From assembly GCF_000372465.1 (NCBI RefSeq), contig NZ_AQUZ01000016.1:1-64000 (forward strand): 64,000 nt of DNA, given 5' to 3'. This DNA is from Kribbella catacumbae DSM 19601 (lineage in GTDB: Bacteria > Actinomycetota > Actinomycetes > Propionibacteriales > Kribbellaceae). Below, one piece after another: positions 51,017-58,597 of this stretch (position 1 is its first letter; each line of letters opens with the position of its first letter). Made by a program: the position numbers and the translations under genes. The notes beneath the pieces were generated by a model that was given only the letters and a program-made list of their open reading frames with translations, had not been told where the DNA came from and made no database searches.

Positions 51017-53101
51017 GTGGCCGCCCCGACGCCTCGCACCGCCGATCTCGACCCGACGTACAACGCACGGCACCTACTTGTCCTCGAAGGACTGGAGGCT
51101 GTCCGCAAGCGGCCGGGGATGTATATCGGCTCGACCGACAGCCGTGGTCTGATGCACTGCCTGTGGGAGATCATCGACAACTCCGTCGATGAGGCACTCG
51201 CCGGGCACGGTGAGCGGATCGACATCGTGCTGCACAGCGACGGTTCGGTCGAGGTCCGCGACAAGGCGCGCGGCATCCCGGTCGACATCGAGCCGAAGAC
51301 CAAGCTCAGCGGTGTCGAGGTGGTCTTCACCAAGCTGCACGCCGGCGGCAAGTTCGGCGGCGGGTCGTACAACGCCTCTGGTGGTCTGCACGGCGTCGGC
51401 GCCTCGGTCGTGAACGCGCTGTCCGCGCGGCTCGACGTCGAGGTCGACCGCGGTGGCTCGATCTGGACGACGTCGTTCCGGCGCGGGGTCGCCGGTGAGT
51501 TCGACGGGGAGGGCGCTTCGGCTGGGTTCACTCCGGCGGTCGGCCTGCGCAAGGCCGGCCGGGCGAAGAAGGGCGTGACGGGCACCCGGATCCGGTACTG
51601 GGCGGACCGGCAGGTCTTCACCAAGGACGCGGCCTTCAACTACGACGAACTGGTCACCCGGGCCCGGCAGACCTCGTTCCTGGTGCCCGGCCTCGAGCTG
51701 GTGGTGCGGGACGAGCGCGGCGACGAGCCGACCGAGGAGTCGTTCAAGCACGAGGGCGGGATCAGCGAGTTCTGCGAGTTCCTGGCCACCGACCAGAAGG
51801 TCACCGAGGTCGTCCGGCTGTCCGGTACCGGCCACTTCACCGAGACCGTGCCGATGCTCGACGACGCCGGTCACATGACGCCGACCGACGTCGAGCGCGA
51901 CCTCGAGGTCGACATCGCGGTCCGCTGGGGTGACGGCTACGAGACCGAGCTGCGGTCGTTCGTGAACATCGTGGCGACGCCGAAGGGCGGCACGCACGTG
52001 GCCGGCTTCGAGCGCGCACTGCCGAAGGCCTTCACCAACGCCATGAACGGCACCAGGCTGCTGAAGAGCGGCGAGGAGCTGATCAAGGACGACGTGCTGG
52101 AAGGCATGACGTCGGTGGTGACGGTCCGGCTGTCCGAGCCGCAGTTCGACGGCCAGACCAAGGAGGTGCTCGGCACGCCGGCCGCCTCGCGGATCGTCGC
52201 GAAGGTGGTGCAGACCGAGCTGGAGGCGTTCCTCGGCTCGACCAAGGGCGTCATGAAGGCCCAGGCGCGCGCGGTGATGGAGAAGATCGTCGCGGCCTCC
52301 CGGACCCGGGTGGCGGCGCGGCAGCATCGTGAGCTGCAGCGGCGCAAGACCGCGCTGGAGTCGTCGGCGCTGCCGGCCAAGCTGGCCGACTGCCGCAGCA
52401 ACGACGTCGATCGCTCCGAGCTGTTCATCGTCGAGGGCGACTCGGCACTCGGTACGGCGAAGCTGGCCCGGAGCTCGGAGTTCCAGGCGCTGCTGCCGAT
52501 CCGGGGCAAGATCCTGAACGTGCAGAAGGCGTCCGTCGCCGACATGCTGAAGAACACCGAGTGCGCCTCGATCATCCAGGTGGTCGGGGCCGGCTCGGGC
52601 CGGACCTTCGATCTCGAGCAGGCGCGCTACGGCAAGATCATCTTCATGGCCGACGCCGACTCCGACGGCGCCCACATCCGGTGCCTGCTGGCGACGCTGT
52701 TCTTCCGGTACATGCGCCCGCTGGTCGACGCGGGCCGGGTCTACACCGCCGTACCACCGCTGCACCGCTTCGAACTGACCAACCCGAAGAAGGGTCAGGA
52801 GAAGTACATCTACACCTACAGCGACGCGGAGTACCAGCGGAAGTCGGCCGAGCTGATGAAGAAGGGCGTTCGCTGGAAAGAGCCCCCGCAGCGCTACAAG
52901 GGTCTCGGTGAGATGGACGCGGACCAGTTGGCGGAGACCACGATGGACCCGCGGCACCGCACCCTGCGCCGGATCACCGTCGACGACGGAGAAGACGCCG
53001 CGCGGGTCTTCGACCTGCTGATGGGCAACGACGTCGCCCCCCGTAAGGAGTTCCTGGTCCAAGGCGCCTACGAGCTCGACGAGACCCGCATCGACGCATA
53101 A
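51017..53101 (+). CDS. parE: DNA topoisomerase IV subunit B
   Basis: The 694-residue type IIA ATPase subunit unlinks daughter chromosomes together with ParC. GHKL motifs are EIIDNSVDEALAGH (Mg/ATP), VEVRDKARGIPVD and GGLHGVGASVVNALS. The transducer carries a catalytic Lys region QTKEVLGTP. The TOPRIM domain has EGDSALGTAK and DADSDGAHIRCLLATLFF. Its distribution next to hrdB and parC, and the sequence SGVEVVFTKLHAGGKFGGGSYN, support ParE rather than GyrB. The start is GTG 51017 with GAAGGAG four bases upstream. The parC gene is about 9 kb away on the opposite strand. Confidence 0.94.
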   Translation: MAAPTPRTADLDPTYNARHLLVLEGLEAVRKRPGMYIGSTDSRGLMHCLWEIIDNSVDEALAGHGERIDIVLHSDGSVEVRDKARGIPVDIEPKTKLSGVEVVFTKLHAGGKFGGGSYNASGGLHGVGASVVNALSARLDVEVDRGGSIWTTSFRRGVAGEFDGEGASAGFTPAVGLRKAGRAKKGVTGTRIRYWADRQVFTKDAAFNYDELVTRARQTSFLVPGLELVVRDERGDEPTEESFKHEGGISEFCEFLATDQKVTEVVRLSGTGHFTETVPMLDDAGHMTPTDVERDLEVDIAVRWGDGYETELRSFVNIVATPKGGTHVAGFERALPKAFTNAMNGTRLLKSGEELIKDDVLEGMTSVVTVRLSEPQFDGQTKEVLGTPAASRIVAKVVQTELEAFLGSTKGVMKAQARAVMEKIVAASRTRVAARQHRELQRRKTALESSALPAKLADCRSNDVDRSELFIVEGDSALGTAKLARSSEFQALLPIRGKILNVQKASVADMLKNTECASIIQVVGAGSGRTFDLEQARYGKIIFMADADSDGAHIRCLLATLFFRYMRPLVDAGRVYTAVPPLHRFELTNPKKGQEKYIYTYSDAEYQRKSAELMKKGVRWKEPPQRYKGLGEMDADQLAETTMDPRHRTLRRITVDDGEDAARVFDLLMGNDVAPRKEFLVQGAYELDETRIDA

Positions 53102-53233
53102 CCCCCCACCCAGCACCCCTGGCTCGCCGACATCGCCGGCTCGTACTCCCCGTCGGCTCCGGTCGCCTGGCTCGGGTCGCGTCGGCGCCCCCCGATCGAG
53201 CCCGGCCGGTCACACCCGGCACGCCGAACCGGA

Positions 53234-53290
53234 CCGAGTACGCCGTACCGGGACGAGTACGCCCTACCGGGACGAGTACGGCGTACCGGG
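53234..53290 (+). repeat. Three tandem 19-base GTAC-rich repeats downstream of parE
   Basis: Contiguous units CCGAGTACGCCGTACCGGG, ACGAGTACGCCCTACCGGG and ACGAGTACGGCGTACCGGG differ at one or two positions each and are followed by a partly inverted copy (CCCCGTACTCGG, 53293-53304). They begin about 130 bases after the parE stop. Confidence 0.8.
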
Positions 53291-53356
53291 TACCCCGTAC
53301 TCGGCCCGCCGTACCCGGCATGACCCATCTGGCGCGCCTGGGCCGCACGGCTGAGT

Positions 53357-53453
53357 GGGGTTGCCCGTGCCGTTGAGGGGTTCGCCCATCGTTGGGGGCT
53401 TAGCCCCTTGGTCTACCAGTGGGTGATCCCCTTCAGGAGGGGGTAAGCCCCCC
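53357..53453. repeat. Row of five small G-tract/C-tract hairpins
   Basis: GGGGTTGCCC (53357), GGGGTTCGCCC (53377), GGGGGCTTAGCCCC (53394), GGGTGATCCCC (53421) and GGGGGTAAGCCCCCC (53439) follow one another at spacings of 17-27 bases. Each forms a 3-5 bp mini-hairpin with a 3-5 base loop. No gene spans them convincingly. Confidence 0.6.
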
Positions 53454-54043
53454 GATTGCTCAGCGAACTGAGCCGAGGCCGGGCCGATTGGCGGGCCGCT
53501 AGCTGCGGTGCCGTCCAGCAGGGTGGTGCACGAGGGCCGGGGAGGATTTTCGCGGGACTTGAGGCGGGTTTTGCGCCCGATCCGGGACATTTTCCTCCCC
53601 GACCGGCGAGGCTAGTCGGCTTTGGGCACGGGCTCGGCGTCGTTGGGTGGATTGGGTGCCTGGCCGGTGCACAAGGTGTCTCGGGGTGGTCGGCGGGAGC
53701 CGTGCGATCGGACTGGCGTGCGCCGGCCGGGCAGCTCGTACACATCACTCTGCTGGACGTCACGCCGGCCGGTTTGGCGACGAGACACCAGTACTCCGGC
53801 CGTGGCCAGGGTCAATGCCCAGACCCCTGGGCGCGCGGTCGCGGGAAGGTTCGGTCGCCCGCGCATACCCATCTCCGGCCAGGGCACGCTTCCCGCGGCG
53901 AGTCGGGGCATCGGGGCCGGGGCGTGCGTGCGCAGCGGTTCGGGGTACCTCCCCGAGACCTCTTTCTTACTGGCTTGGGGTCAACCCCTGGGAGGGTTCG
54001 CGCTGGCTCGGGGTGGGGTGGTGGGGCGTGGCAGGATTCTGGG
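53454..54043. other. Gene-poor stretch between parE repeats and HAD gene
   Basis: I see no confident gene here. The best minus-strand candidate (53612-53911) has a single hydrophobic segment VWALTLATAGVLV and a weaker third-codon GC bias than its neighbours, without a clear ribosome site. Plus-strand frames look like noise. The region is strikingly G-rich and may hold regulatory or repeat-derived DNA. Confidence 0.4.
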
Positions 54044-54682
54044 ATGGCTCGGGTGGCTTGTTTTGATTTGGATAACACGTTGATCGATCGGGATGGGGCG
54101 TTTCTTGCGTGGGCTGAGTGGTGGGCGCAGCGTGAGGGGCTTGGGTCGGAGGGTGTTGAGTGGCTACTGGCTCATGATGAGGGTGGGTTCCGGGCGCGGG
54201 CTGAGCTGTTCGCGGGGGTGAAGGAACGCTTCGGGTTGAGTGCTGAGGTGTCGGCGATGGTCGACGCCTATGACCATGAGCATCCGCGCTTCACCTGGGT
54301 TGAGGAGCCGGTGCTCAAAGGACTCGCCTCACTTCGTACTGCGGGGTGGCGGGTTGCCGTCGTCACGAATGGTGGCTCTGTGCAGCAGTCGCTCAAGCTG
54401 GAGCACACTGGGATCGGCGCGGCCGTCGACTACTGCTGCATCTCCGACGCGGTCGGCGTCCGCAAACCCGATGCCCGGATCTTCAAGATCGCGGCGGCGC
54501 AGACCGGCGCGACCTTGGCCGGCGGCTGGATGGTGGGTGACCATCCGGCGTACGACATCGCGGGCGGGATCGCTGCGGGCCTGTCCACTGTGCTGATCGG
54601 CGACCATCACCCATCGGGGGCCACGCCGACGCATCACTTCGCTTCGGTCCTGCAGGCGTTCCCGGTCGTCCTCGCCAGCTGA
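54044..54682 (+). CDS. HAD superfamily hydrolase
   Basis: The 212-residue protein has motif I FDLDNTLIDRD, motif II VAVVTNGGS, Lys in VGVRKPDARIFK and motif IV MVGDHPAYDIAGG, with a helical cap of the phosphoglycolate-phosphatase/haloacid type. It is a phosphatase of unknown substrate. The first 60 codons use unusually many T- and G-ending codons (GAT, TTG, GTT) compared with the rest of the gene and its neighbours. CAGGAT (54032-54037) ends six bases before the ATG at 54044, consistent with a leaderless message. Confidence 0.88.
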   Translation: MARVACFDLDNTLIDRDGAFLAWAEWWAQREGLGSEGVEWLLAHDEGGFRARAELFAGVKERFGLSAEVSAMVDAYDHEHPRFTWVEEPVLKGLASLRTAGWRVAVVTNGGSVQQSLKLEHTGIGAAVDYCCISDAVGVRKPDARIFKIAAAQTGATLAGGWMVGDHPAYDIAGGIAAGLSTVLIGDHHPSGATPTHHFASVLQAFPVVLAS

Positions 54683-54722
54683 GCCGTGGTCTTTCGTGGG
54701 TCGGCCGGTACAGGATGTGCCC

Positions 54723-55184
54723 ATGAACTCCTACCTGCCGCCGCACGGCCGCGTGTTGACGCCGTACCTGTGCTGCCGTGACGCTGCCAAGGCGATCGAG
54801 TGGTACGGCGAAGTGTTCGGTGCCCGCCCGACCGAGACGCCCTTCGTCGGCGCGGACGGCCGGATCGGCCATGCCGAGCTGGAGATCGACGGCACCGGGT
54901 TCATGCTGTCCGACGCCTATCCCGAGGTCGGTGTTGCGGCGCCGGCCAGGGACGCGCTGCCGACGTACGCGATGAACCTCTACGTGCCGGACGTCGACGC
55001 CACCGTCAACGCCGCCGAGAAGGCCGGCGCGACCATCGAGAAGCCCCTCGCGGACACCTTCTACGGAGCCCGCGCCGCAACCTTCCGCGACCCGTTCGGC
55101 GTCCGCTGGTCCGTGGCGACTCACCTCCGCGAGGTCGGCGAAGAGGCCCTGGACACCGCCAAGGCCAACTTCGCCGGCAACTGA
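54723..55184 (+). CDS. VOC-superfamily (glyoxalase/bleomycin-resistance-like) protein
   Basis: The 153-residue protein has paired beta-alpha-beta-beta-beta units: LTPYLCCRDAAKAIEWYGEVFGA with HAELEIDGTGFMLSD, and NLYVPDVDATVNAAEKAGATIEKP with RAATFRDPFGVRWSVATH. The His/Glu metal-ligand positions are partly present (GHAELEID). It resembles PhnB-like VOC proteins. CAGGAT (54711-54716) ends exactly six bases before its ATG, as in several other genes here. It converges on the C15-like gene. Confidence 0.88.
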   Translation: MNSYLPPHGRVLTPYLCCRDAAKAIEWYGEVFGARPTETPFVGADGRIGHAELEIDGTGFMLSDAYPEVGVAAPARDALPTYAMNLYVPDVDATVNAAEKAGATIEKPLADTFYGARAATFRDPFGVRWSVATHLREVGEEALDTAKANFAGN

Positions 55185-55198
55185 GCGTCTGCAGAGTT

Positions 55199-56494
55199 TC
55201 AGCCGAGGGCGGTTCGCAGTACTGAGTGGGCGCCCTGGATGATCTGGTCGCGATTGGTCTCGTACGTCGGGTCGGTGATCGCGGTCGTGTTGCTGACGTC
55301 GAATCGCAGAACCGGGACGTGCAGATGGCCGGCCGGCATCGACGGGTCGAGTAGGTCGCGCTGGAGGGTGTTGCGGTAGGCGATCTCGTTGCTGAGGTAG
55401 CCGCCGCCGGCGCCTTCGGAGGCGATCGAGCCAGGAGTCGGGCCATCGGGACGGCGTACCGGCGTGGTCTCGCCTGCTGGGATCTCCAGCACCGAGGTGT
55501 TGACCCTGGTCCGGAACTGGGCCGGCACCGGCGCGCCGGACATCCGGGCCATCGGCAGGCTCGCGGTCAGCCACTCGGGCCCGGCCGGCATGCTCGGCGA
55601 GACGACCGGCGCGTTGATCGTGCCGCCACCCCAGAGGTTGTTGTTGTCACCGATCGAGCTGACGGAGCGGCGGCGGCCGTTGAACGCCTCCAGGTCGAAG
55701 ATCCCGACCCGGCCCTGGCTGACGGTCATCACCATGTCCGCGTGCTGGGGTCCGCCCTGGTAGTGCGGCTTCAGCGCGTTCTCGACCATGTTCTCGTCGA
55801 AGTCCGTGTAGCGAACCGGGAAGACCATCGTCTGGATCTCGTAGGTCTTGCCGTTCACCTTCCAGCGCCGACCGTCGAGGGTGAGCGCGTTCGCGCCCGA
55901 CGGGTTGCCGATCCGGATGTCGGCATCCAGCGTGAACGGGTCGAACCCGGTGACCAGGATCTTCCGTACGCCGGGGGAGAACCGGGTGCTGGTGATCCCG
56001 CGGGAGGAGTACTCCAGGCTCCGGATCAGCTCGGCGCGTTCCGCCGTACCGAGGCCGAAGTCGGGTTGCCACTGGCGTAGCGCGAGTGCCATCGAGATGC
56101 GGGCCCAGTAGAGGCCGCGGTCGTCGGAGGACGGCAGAGCAGGCGCCGTCTGCGGGTGCTGGGCACGGTGGGTCGCGGTACGCCAGAGCACCTCGCCCTG
56201 GACGCGGACGAGAGCGCTCGCGGCACGGCTCGGTACTGCGCAGAGCAGCCTGCTGAACGCCTCGACCTGGCGATTGAAGCCGGACCGGGCCAGGATCTCG
56301 GCCGGTACCGACGGGCCGCCGGCGATGCCGTTGTCGAGGCGCTGCTCCTCGACCGTGCCGGTCACGCCGGTGTCGAAACAGGACTGGTCGGTCAGCGGCA
56401 GCGCCGTCGCCGACGGAGCGGCGGTCAGGGCGGTGGCAAGAGCCAGCGCGCCGACCAGGACGAAGCGTGGAAGAGAGCTTGGGCGGAGTCTCAT
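55199..56494 (-). CDS. Secreted pyroglutamyl-peptidase-like (C15) protein with Ser at the Cys position
   Basis: The 431-residue protein has a signal peptide (FVLVGALALATALTAAPSATA) and a 145-residue N-terminal extension. A C15 fold follows, marked by ILVTGFDPF (179-187), NPSGANAL, the Glu region GIFDLEAF (E269), and GGGYLSNEIAYRNTL ending HLHVPVL. In pyroglutamyl peptidase the catalytic Cys and His are 24 residues apart. Here Ser368 and His392 have that spacing, so the nucleophile Cys is replaced by Ser. It may be a non-peptidase binder or a Ser-dependent hydrolase. C15 enzymes are normally cytosolic, so secretion is also unusual. Confidence 0.75.
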   Translation of the reverse strand: MRLRPSSLPRFVLVGALALATALTAAPSATALPLTDQSCFDTGVTGTVEEQRLDNGIAGGPSVPAEILARSGFNRQVEAFSRLLCAVPSRAASALVRVQGEVLWRTATHRAQHPQTAPALPSSDDRGLYWARISMALALRQWQPDFGLGTAERAELIRSLEYSSRGITSTRFSPGVRKILVTGFDPFTLDADIRIGNPSGANALTLDGRRWKVNGKTYEIQTMVFPVRYTDFDENMVENALKPHYQGGPQHADMVMTVSQGRVGIFDLEAFNGRRRSVSSIGDNNNLWGGGTINAPVVSPSMPAGPEWLTASLPMARMSGAPVPAQFRTRVNTSVLEIPAGETTPVRRPDGPTPGSIASEGAGGGYLSNEIAYRNTLQRDLLDPSMPAGHLHVPVLRFDVSNTTAITDPTYETNRDQIIQGAHSVLRTALG

Positions 56495-56499
56495 ACGCG

Positions 56500-56560
56500 T
56501 TGTCTATCAGATCTTGGGCCCCACGCCGAGAGATCCGAACAGGATTGTCTATGGCAGACA
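56500..56560. promoter_or_regulatory. Repeated TTGTCTAT sites between C15-like and carbonic anhydrase genes
   Basis: TTGTCTAT occurs at 56500-56507 and 56545-56552, 45 bases apart. The second is part of the dyad TGTCTATGGCAGACA (56546-56560), a shape typical of GntR-type operators. The first overlaps the region where the minus-strand -10 should lie. No GntR gene is adjacent. Confidence 0.4.
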
Positions 56561-56626
56561 GTATGCAGACCGCTACCGTCGGGAGTGGCGCCGCCCCAAC
56601 GCCACGTGTCTCGTGAGGAGCAATCT

Positions 56627-57400
56627 GTGACCGATCCCGCCACATCACGCCGCCGCTTCCTGACCACCGCAGCGACCGCAGCACTGGGTACGACGCTCGG
56701 CGCCTCGGCCTTGACCGCCTGCGCCGCCAGTGACCAGCCCGGCGCCGAGAGCGGCGGTACTCAGCCTCCGGCGACCGTCGAGCCGGTCGGTGCGCCAGAG
56801 ACCGAGCCGGCGATCAGGACCGGCGAGCAGGCCTTGCAGCGGCTGCGGGAGGGCAACGACCGGTTCGCCGCCAACCATGCCCTGCACACCGACGAGGGCA
56901 CCGAACGCCGAGTCGCAGTCAGCAAGTCGCAGCATCCGTTCGCGACCGTGCTCGGCTGCGTCGACTCACGGGTCCCGATCGAGCTCGTCTTCGACCGTGG
57001 CCTGGGCGACCTCGTCGTCGTTCGCAGTGCGGGCGGCGTACTCGATCACTCAGTGACCGGCAGCCTGGAGTTCGGCATCGCCGAGCTCGGTACACCGCTG
57101 CTGGTGGTGCTTGGTCATCAGCGGTGTGGCGCGCTCGACGCCACCATCAAAGCGGTCGACGCGAAGCACTCCGAAGCCGAAGGCGAGATCGGCTACCTCG
57201 TCGAGGCGCTGTCCCCAGCGGTGAGACAGGTCGCGGGCCATGCCGGCGACCGCCTCGCCAACGCGGTACACGCCAACGTCGACCTGGTCCTCGCCCAACT
57301 CCGCAAGTCCACCGTCATCGGCCCGCTGGAGAAGGCCGGCAAGGTCAAACTCGTCGGCGCGTACTACGAACTCGACACCGGCAAGGTCCTCTTCTCCTGA
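56627..57400 (+). CDS. Beta-carbonic anhydrase exported as a Tat lipoprotein
   Basis: The 257-residue protein begins with a twin-arginine motif SRRRFL (7-12), a hydrophobic stretch and the lipobox LTAC (29-32), so it is probably exported folded and lipid-anchored at Cys32. The beta-CA zinc site is intact: Cys/Asp/Arg in GCVDSRVP and His/Cys in GHQRCGA. It interconverts CO2 and bicarbonate outside the membrane. The start is GTG 56627 with AGGAG six bases upstream; a longer upstream frame is rejected because the Tat motif would be buried. A second, cytosolic beta-CA lies at 58598. Confidence 0.88.
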   Translation: MTDPATSRRRFLTTAATAALGTTLGASALTACAASDQPGAESGGTQPPATVEPVGAPETEPAIRTGEQALQRLREGNDRFAANHALHTDEGTERRVAVSKSQHPFATVLGCVDSRVPIELVFDRGLGDLVVVRSAGGVLDHSVTGSLEFGIAELGTPLLVVLGHQRCGALDATIKAVDAKHSEAEGEIGYLVEALSPAVRQVAGHAGDRLANAVHANVDLVLAQLRKSTVIGPLEKAGKVKLVGAYYELDTGKVLFS

Positions 57401-57419
57401 GGACCCGGCCGGTGTCGAG
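57371..57419. terminator. Bidirectional terminator overlapping the carbonic anhydrase stop codon
   Basis: Left arms CTCGACACCGGC and GGTCCTC (57371-57391) are coding sequence for the last residues of the enzyme. Right arms GAGGACC and GCCGGTGTCGAG (57399-57419) lie beyond or across its TGA. The 12-base outer arms are perfect. It serves convergent glnII too. Confidence 0.75.
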
Positions 57420-57428
57420 GTGCCGTGG

Positions 57429-58448
57429 TCAGACCTGGCCGGCCTTTTCCAGGGCGGCGCAGCAGGTGTTCACCAGGAGGCGGGTGACGTTGTAGGGGTC
57501 GATGTTGGCGTTGGGGCGGCGGTCCTCGATGTAGCCCTTCTTGTCCACCTCGACCTGCCAGGGGATCCGGACCGAGGCGCCGCGGTCGGAGACGCCGTAG
57601 CTGTAGACGTCGTGCGGTGCGGTCTCGTGGGCGCCGGTCAGGCGCTCTTCGATGCCGTGGCCGTAGCCGGCGATGTGCTCGTCGACCTTGCCCGGGGCAC
57701 CGAGCGACTCGCAGGCGGTGATGATCGCGTCGTAGCCCTCGCGCATGGCCCGGGTGGAGAAGTTGGTGTGCGCACCGGCGCCGTTCCAGTCACCCTTGGC
57801 CGGCTTGGCGTCCAGGGTCGCGGCGACGTCGAACTCCTCGGCGATGCGGTAGAGCAGCCAGCGGGCCACCCACAGGTGGTCGGCGACGTCGACCGGACCG
57901 ACCGGGCCGATCTGGAACTCCCACTGGCCGGGCATCACCTCGGCGTTGATGCCGGAGACCTTCAGGCCGGCCTCGATGCAGGCGTCCAGGTGCTTCTCGA
58001 CGATCTCGCGGCCGTAGACCTCGTCGGCGCCGACGCCGCAGTAGTACGGGCCCTGCGGGGCGGGGAAGCCGACGGCCGGGAAGCCGAGCGGGCGTCCCTC
58101 CTGGAAGAAGGTGTACTCCTGCTCGATGCCGAACCAGGAATCCTGCTCGGCGTACTGTTCGGCGATCGGGAGCAGCTTGGCCCGGTGGTTGGTCGGGTGC
58201 GGGGTGCCGTCGACGAGGTAGACCTCGCACAGCACCAGCAAGTGGGCGCCGCCGCGGATCGGGTCGGGACACGAGAAGACCGGCTTGAGTACGCAGTCCG
58301 AGTTGTCACCCGGTGCCTGGTTGGTGCTCGAACCGTCGAAACCCCACTCCGGCAGCGCTTCGCCGTCGGCGAGGATCCGCGTCTTCGAGCGAAGCCGCGC
58401 GCTCGGCTCGGTACCGTCGATCCAGATGTACTCGGCCTTGTAGGTCAA
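57429..58448 (-). CDS. glnII: Glutamine synthetase II (eukaryotic type)
   Basis: The 339-residue enzyme makes glutamine from glutamate, ammonia and ATP. The signatures are YIWIDGTEP, WGFDGSSTNQAPGDNSDC, WFGIEQEYTFF (metal ligands), INAEVMPGQWEFQIG, GDWNGAGAHTNFST (ATP-binding) and RRPNANIDPY. This matches the Streptomyces GlnII type (about 340 residues), distinct from the dodecameric GlnA. The start is TTG (58448), with AAGGGA about 10 bases upstream on the minus strand. The only upstream ATG is in another frame. A GlnR-type operator lies upstream. Confidence 0.93.
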   Translation of the reverse strand: MTYKAEYIWIDGTEPSARLRSKTRILADGEALPEWGFDGSSTNQAPGDNSDCVLKPVFSCPDPIRGGAHLLVLCEVYLVDGTPHPTNHRAKLLPIAEQYAEQDSWFGIEQEYTFFQEGRPLGFPAVGFPAPQGPYYCGVGADEVYGREIVEKHLDACIEAGLKVSGINAEVMPGQWEFQIGPVGPVDVADHLWVARWLLYRIAEEFDVAATLDAKPAKGDWNGAGAHTNFSTRAMREGYDAIITACESLGAPGKVDEHIAGYGHGIEERLTGAHETAPHDVYSYGVSDRGASVRIPWQVEVDKKGYIEDRRPNANIDPYNVTRLLVNTCCAALEKAGQV

Positions 58449-58521
58449 CCGTCTGTCCCTTCATCGAGGCCGTCCCCTCAGGTGTTCCTGAACCGGCCGA
58501 TGTCGACAGTGTCAAGCAGCA

Positions 58522-58559
58522 ATTACGGACCTGTTGCCCATTTGTGAACAGCGTGTTAC
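58522..58559 (-). promoter_or_regulatory. GlnR-type operator upstream of glnII
   Basis: On the minus strand four half-sites follow at an exact 11-base period: GTAAC, TTCAC, GCAAC and GTAAT, each separated by six bases. The first three contain AC-N9-AC-N9-AC, the mycobacterial GlnR pattern, and the first matches the Streptomyces GTNAC a-site. It lies about 75-110 bases before the glnII start, where GlnR acts. Confidence 0.75.
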
Positions 58560-58597
58560 ACGCCCCTCTCCGGGCAGCACAGGGGCTGTTATCGCGT

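Noticed and set aside
53612..53911. Small membrane protein gene on the minus strand
   Set aside because: One hydrophobic segment is present, but third-codon GC is lower than in real genes here and no ribosome site is seen. Mentioned only under the intergenic entry.
58306..58515. ATG-started frame over the glnII start
   Set aside because: It reads in another frame without homology to any family. The conserved YIWIDGTEP start is reached only from the TTG at 58448.
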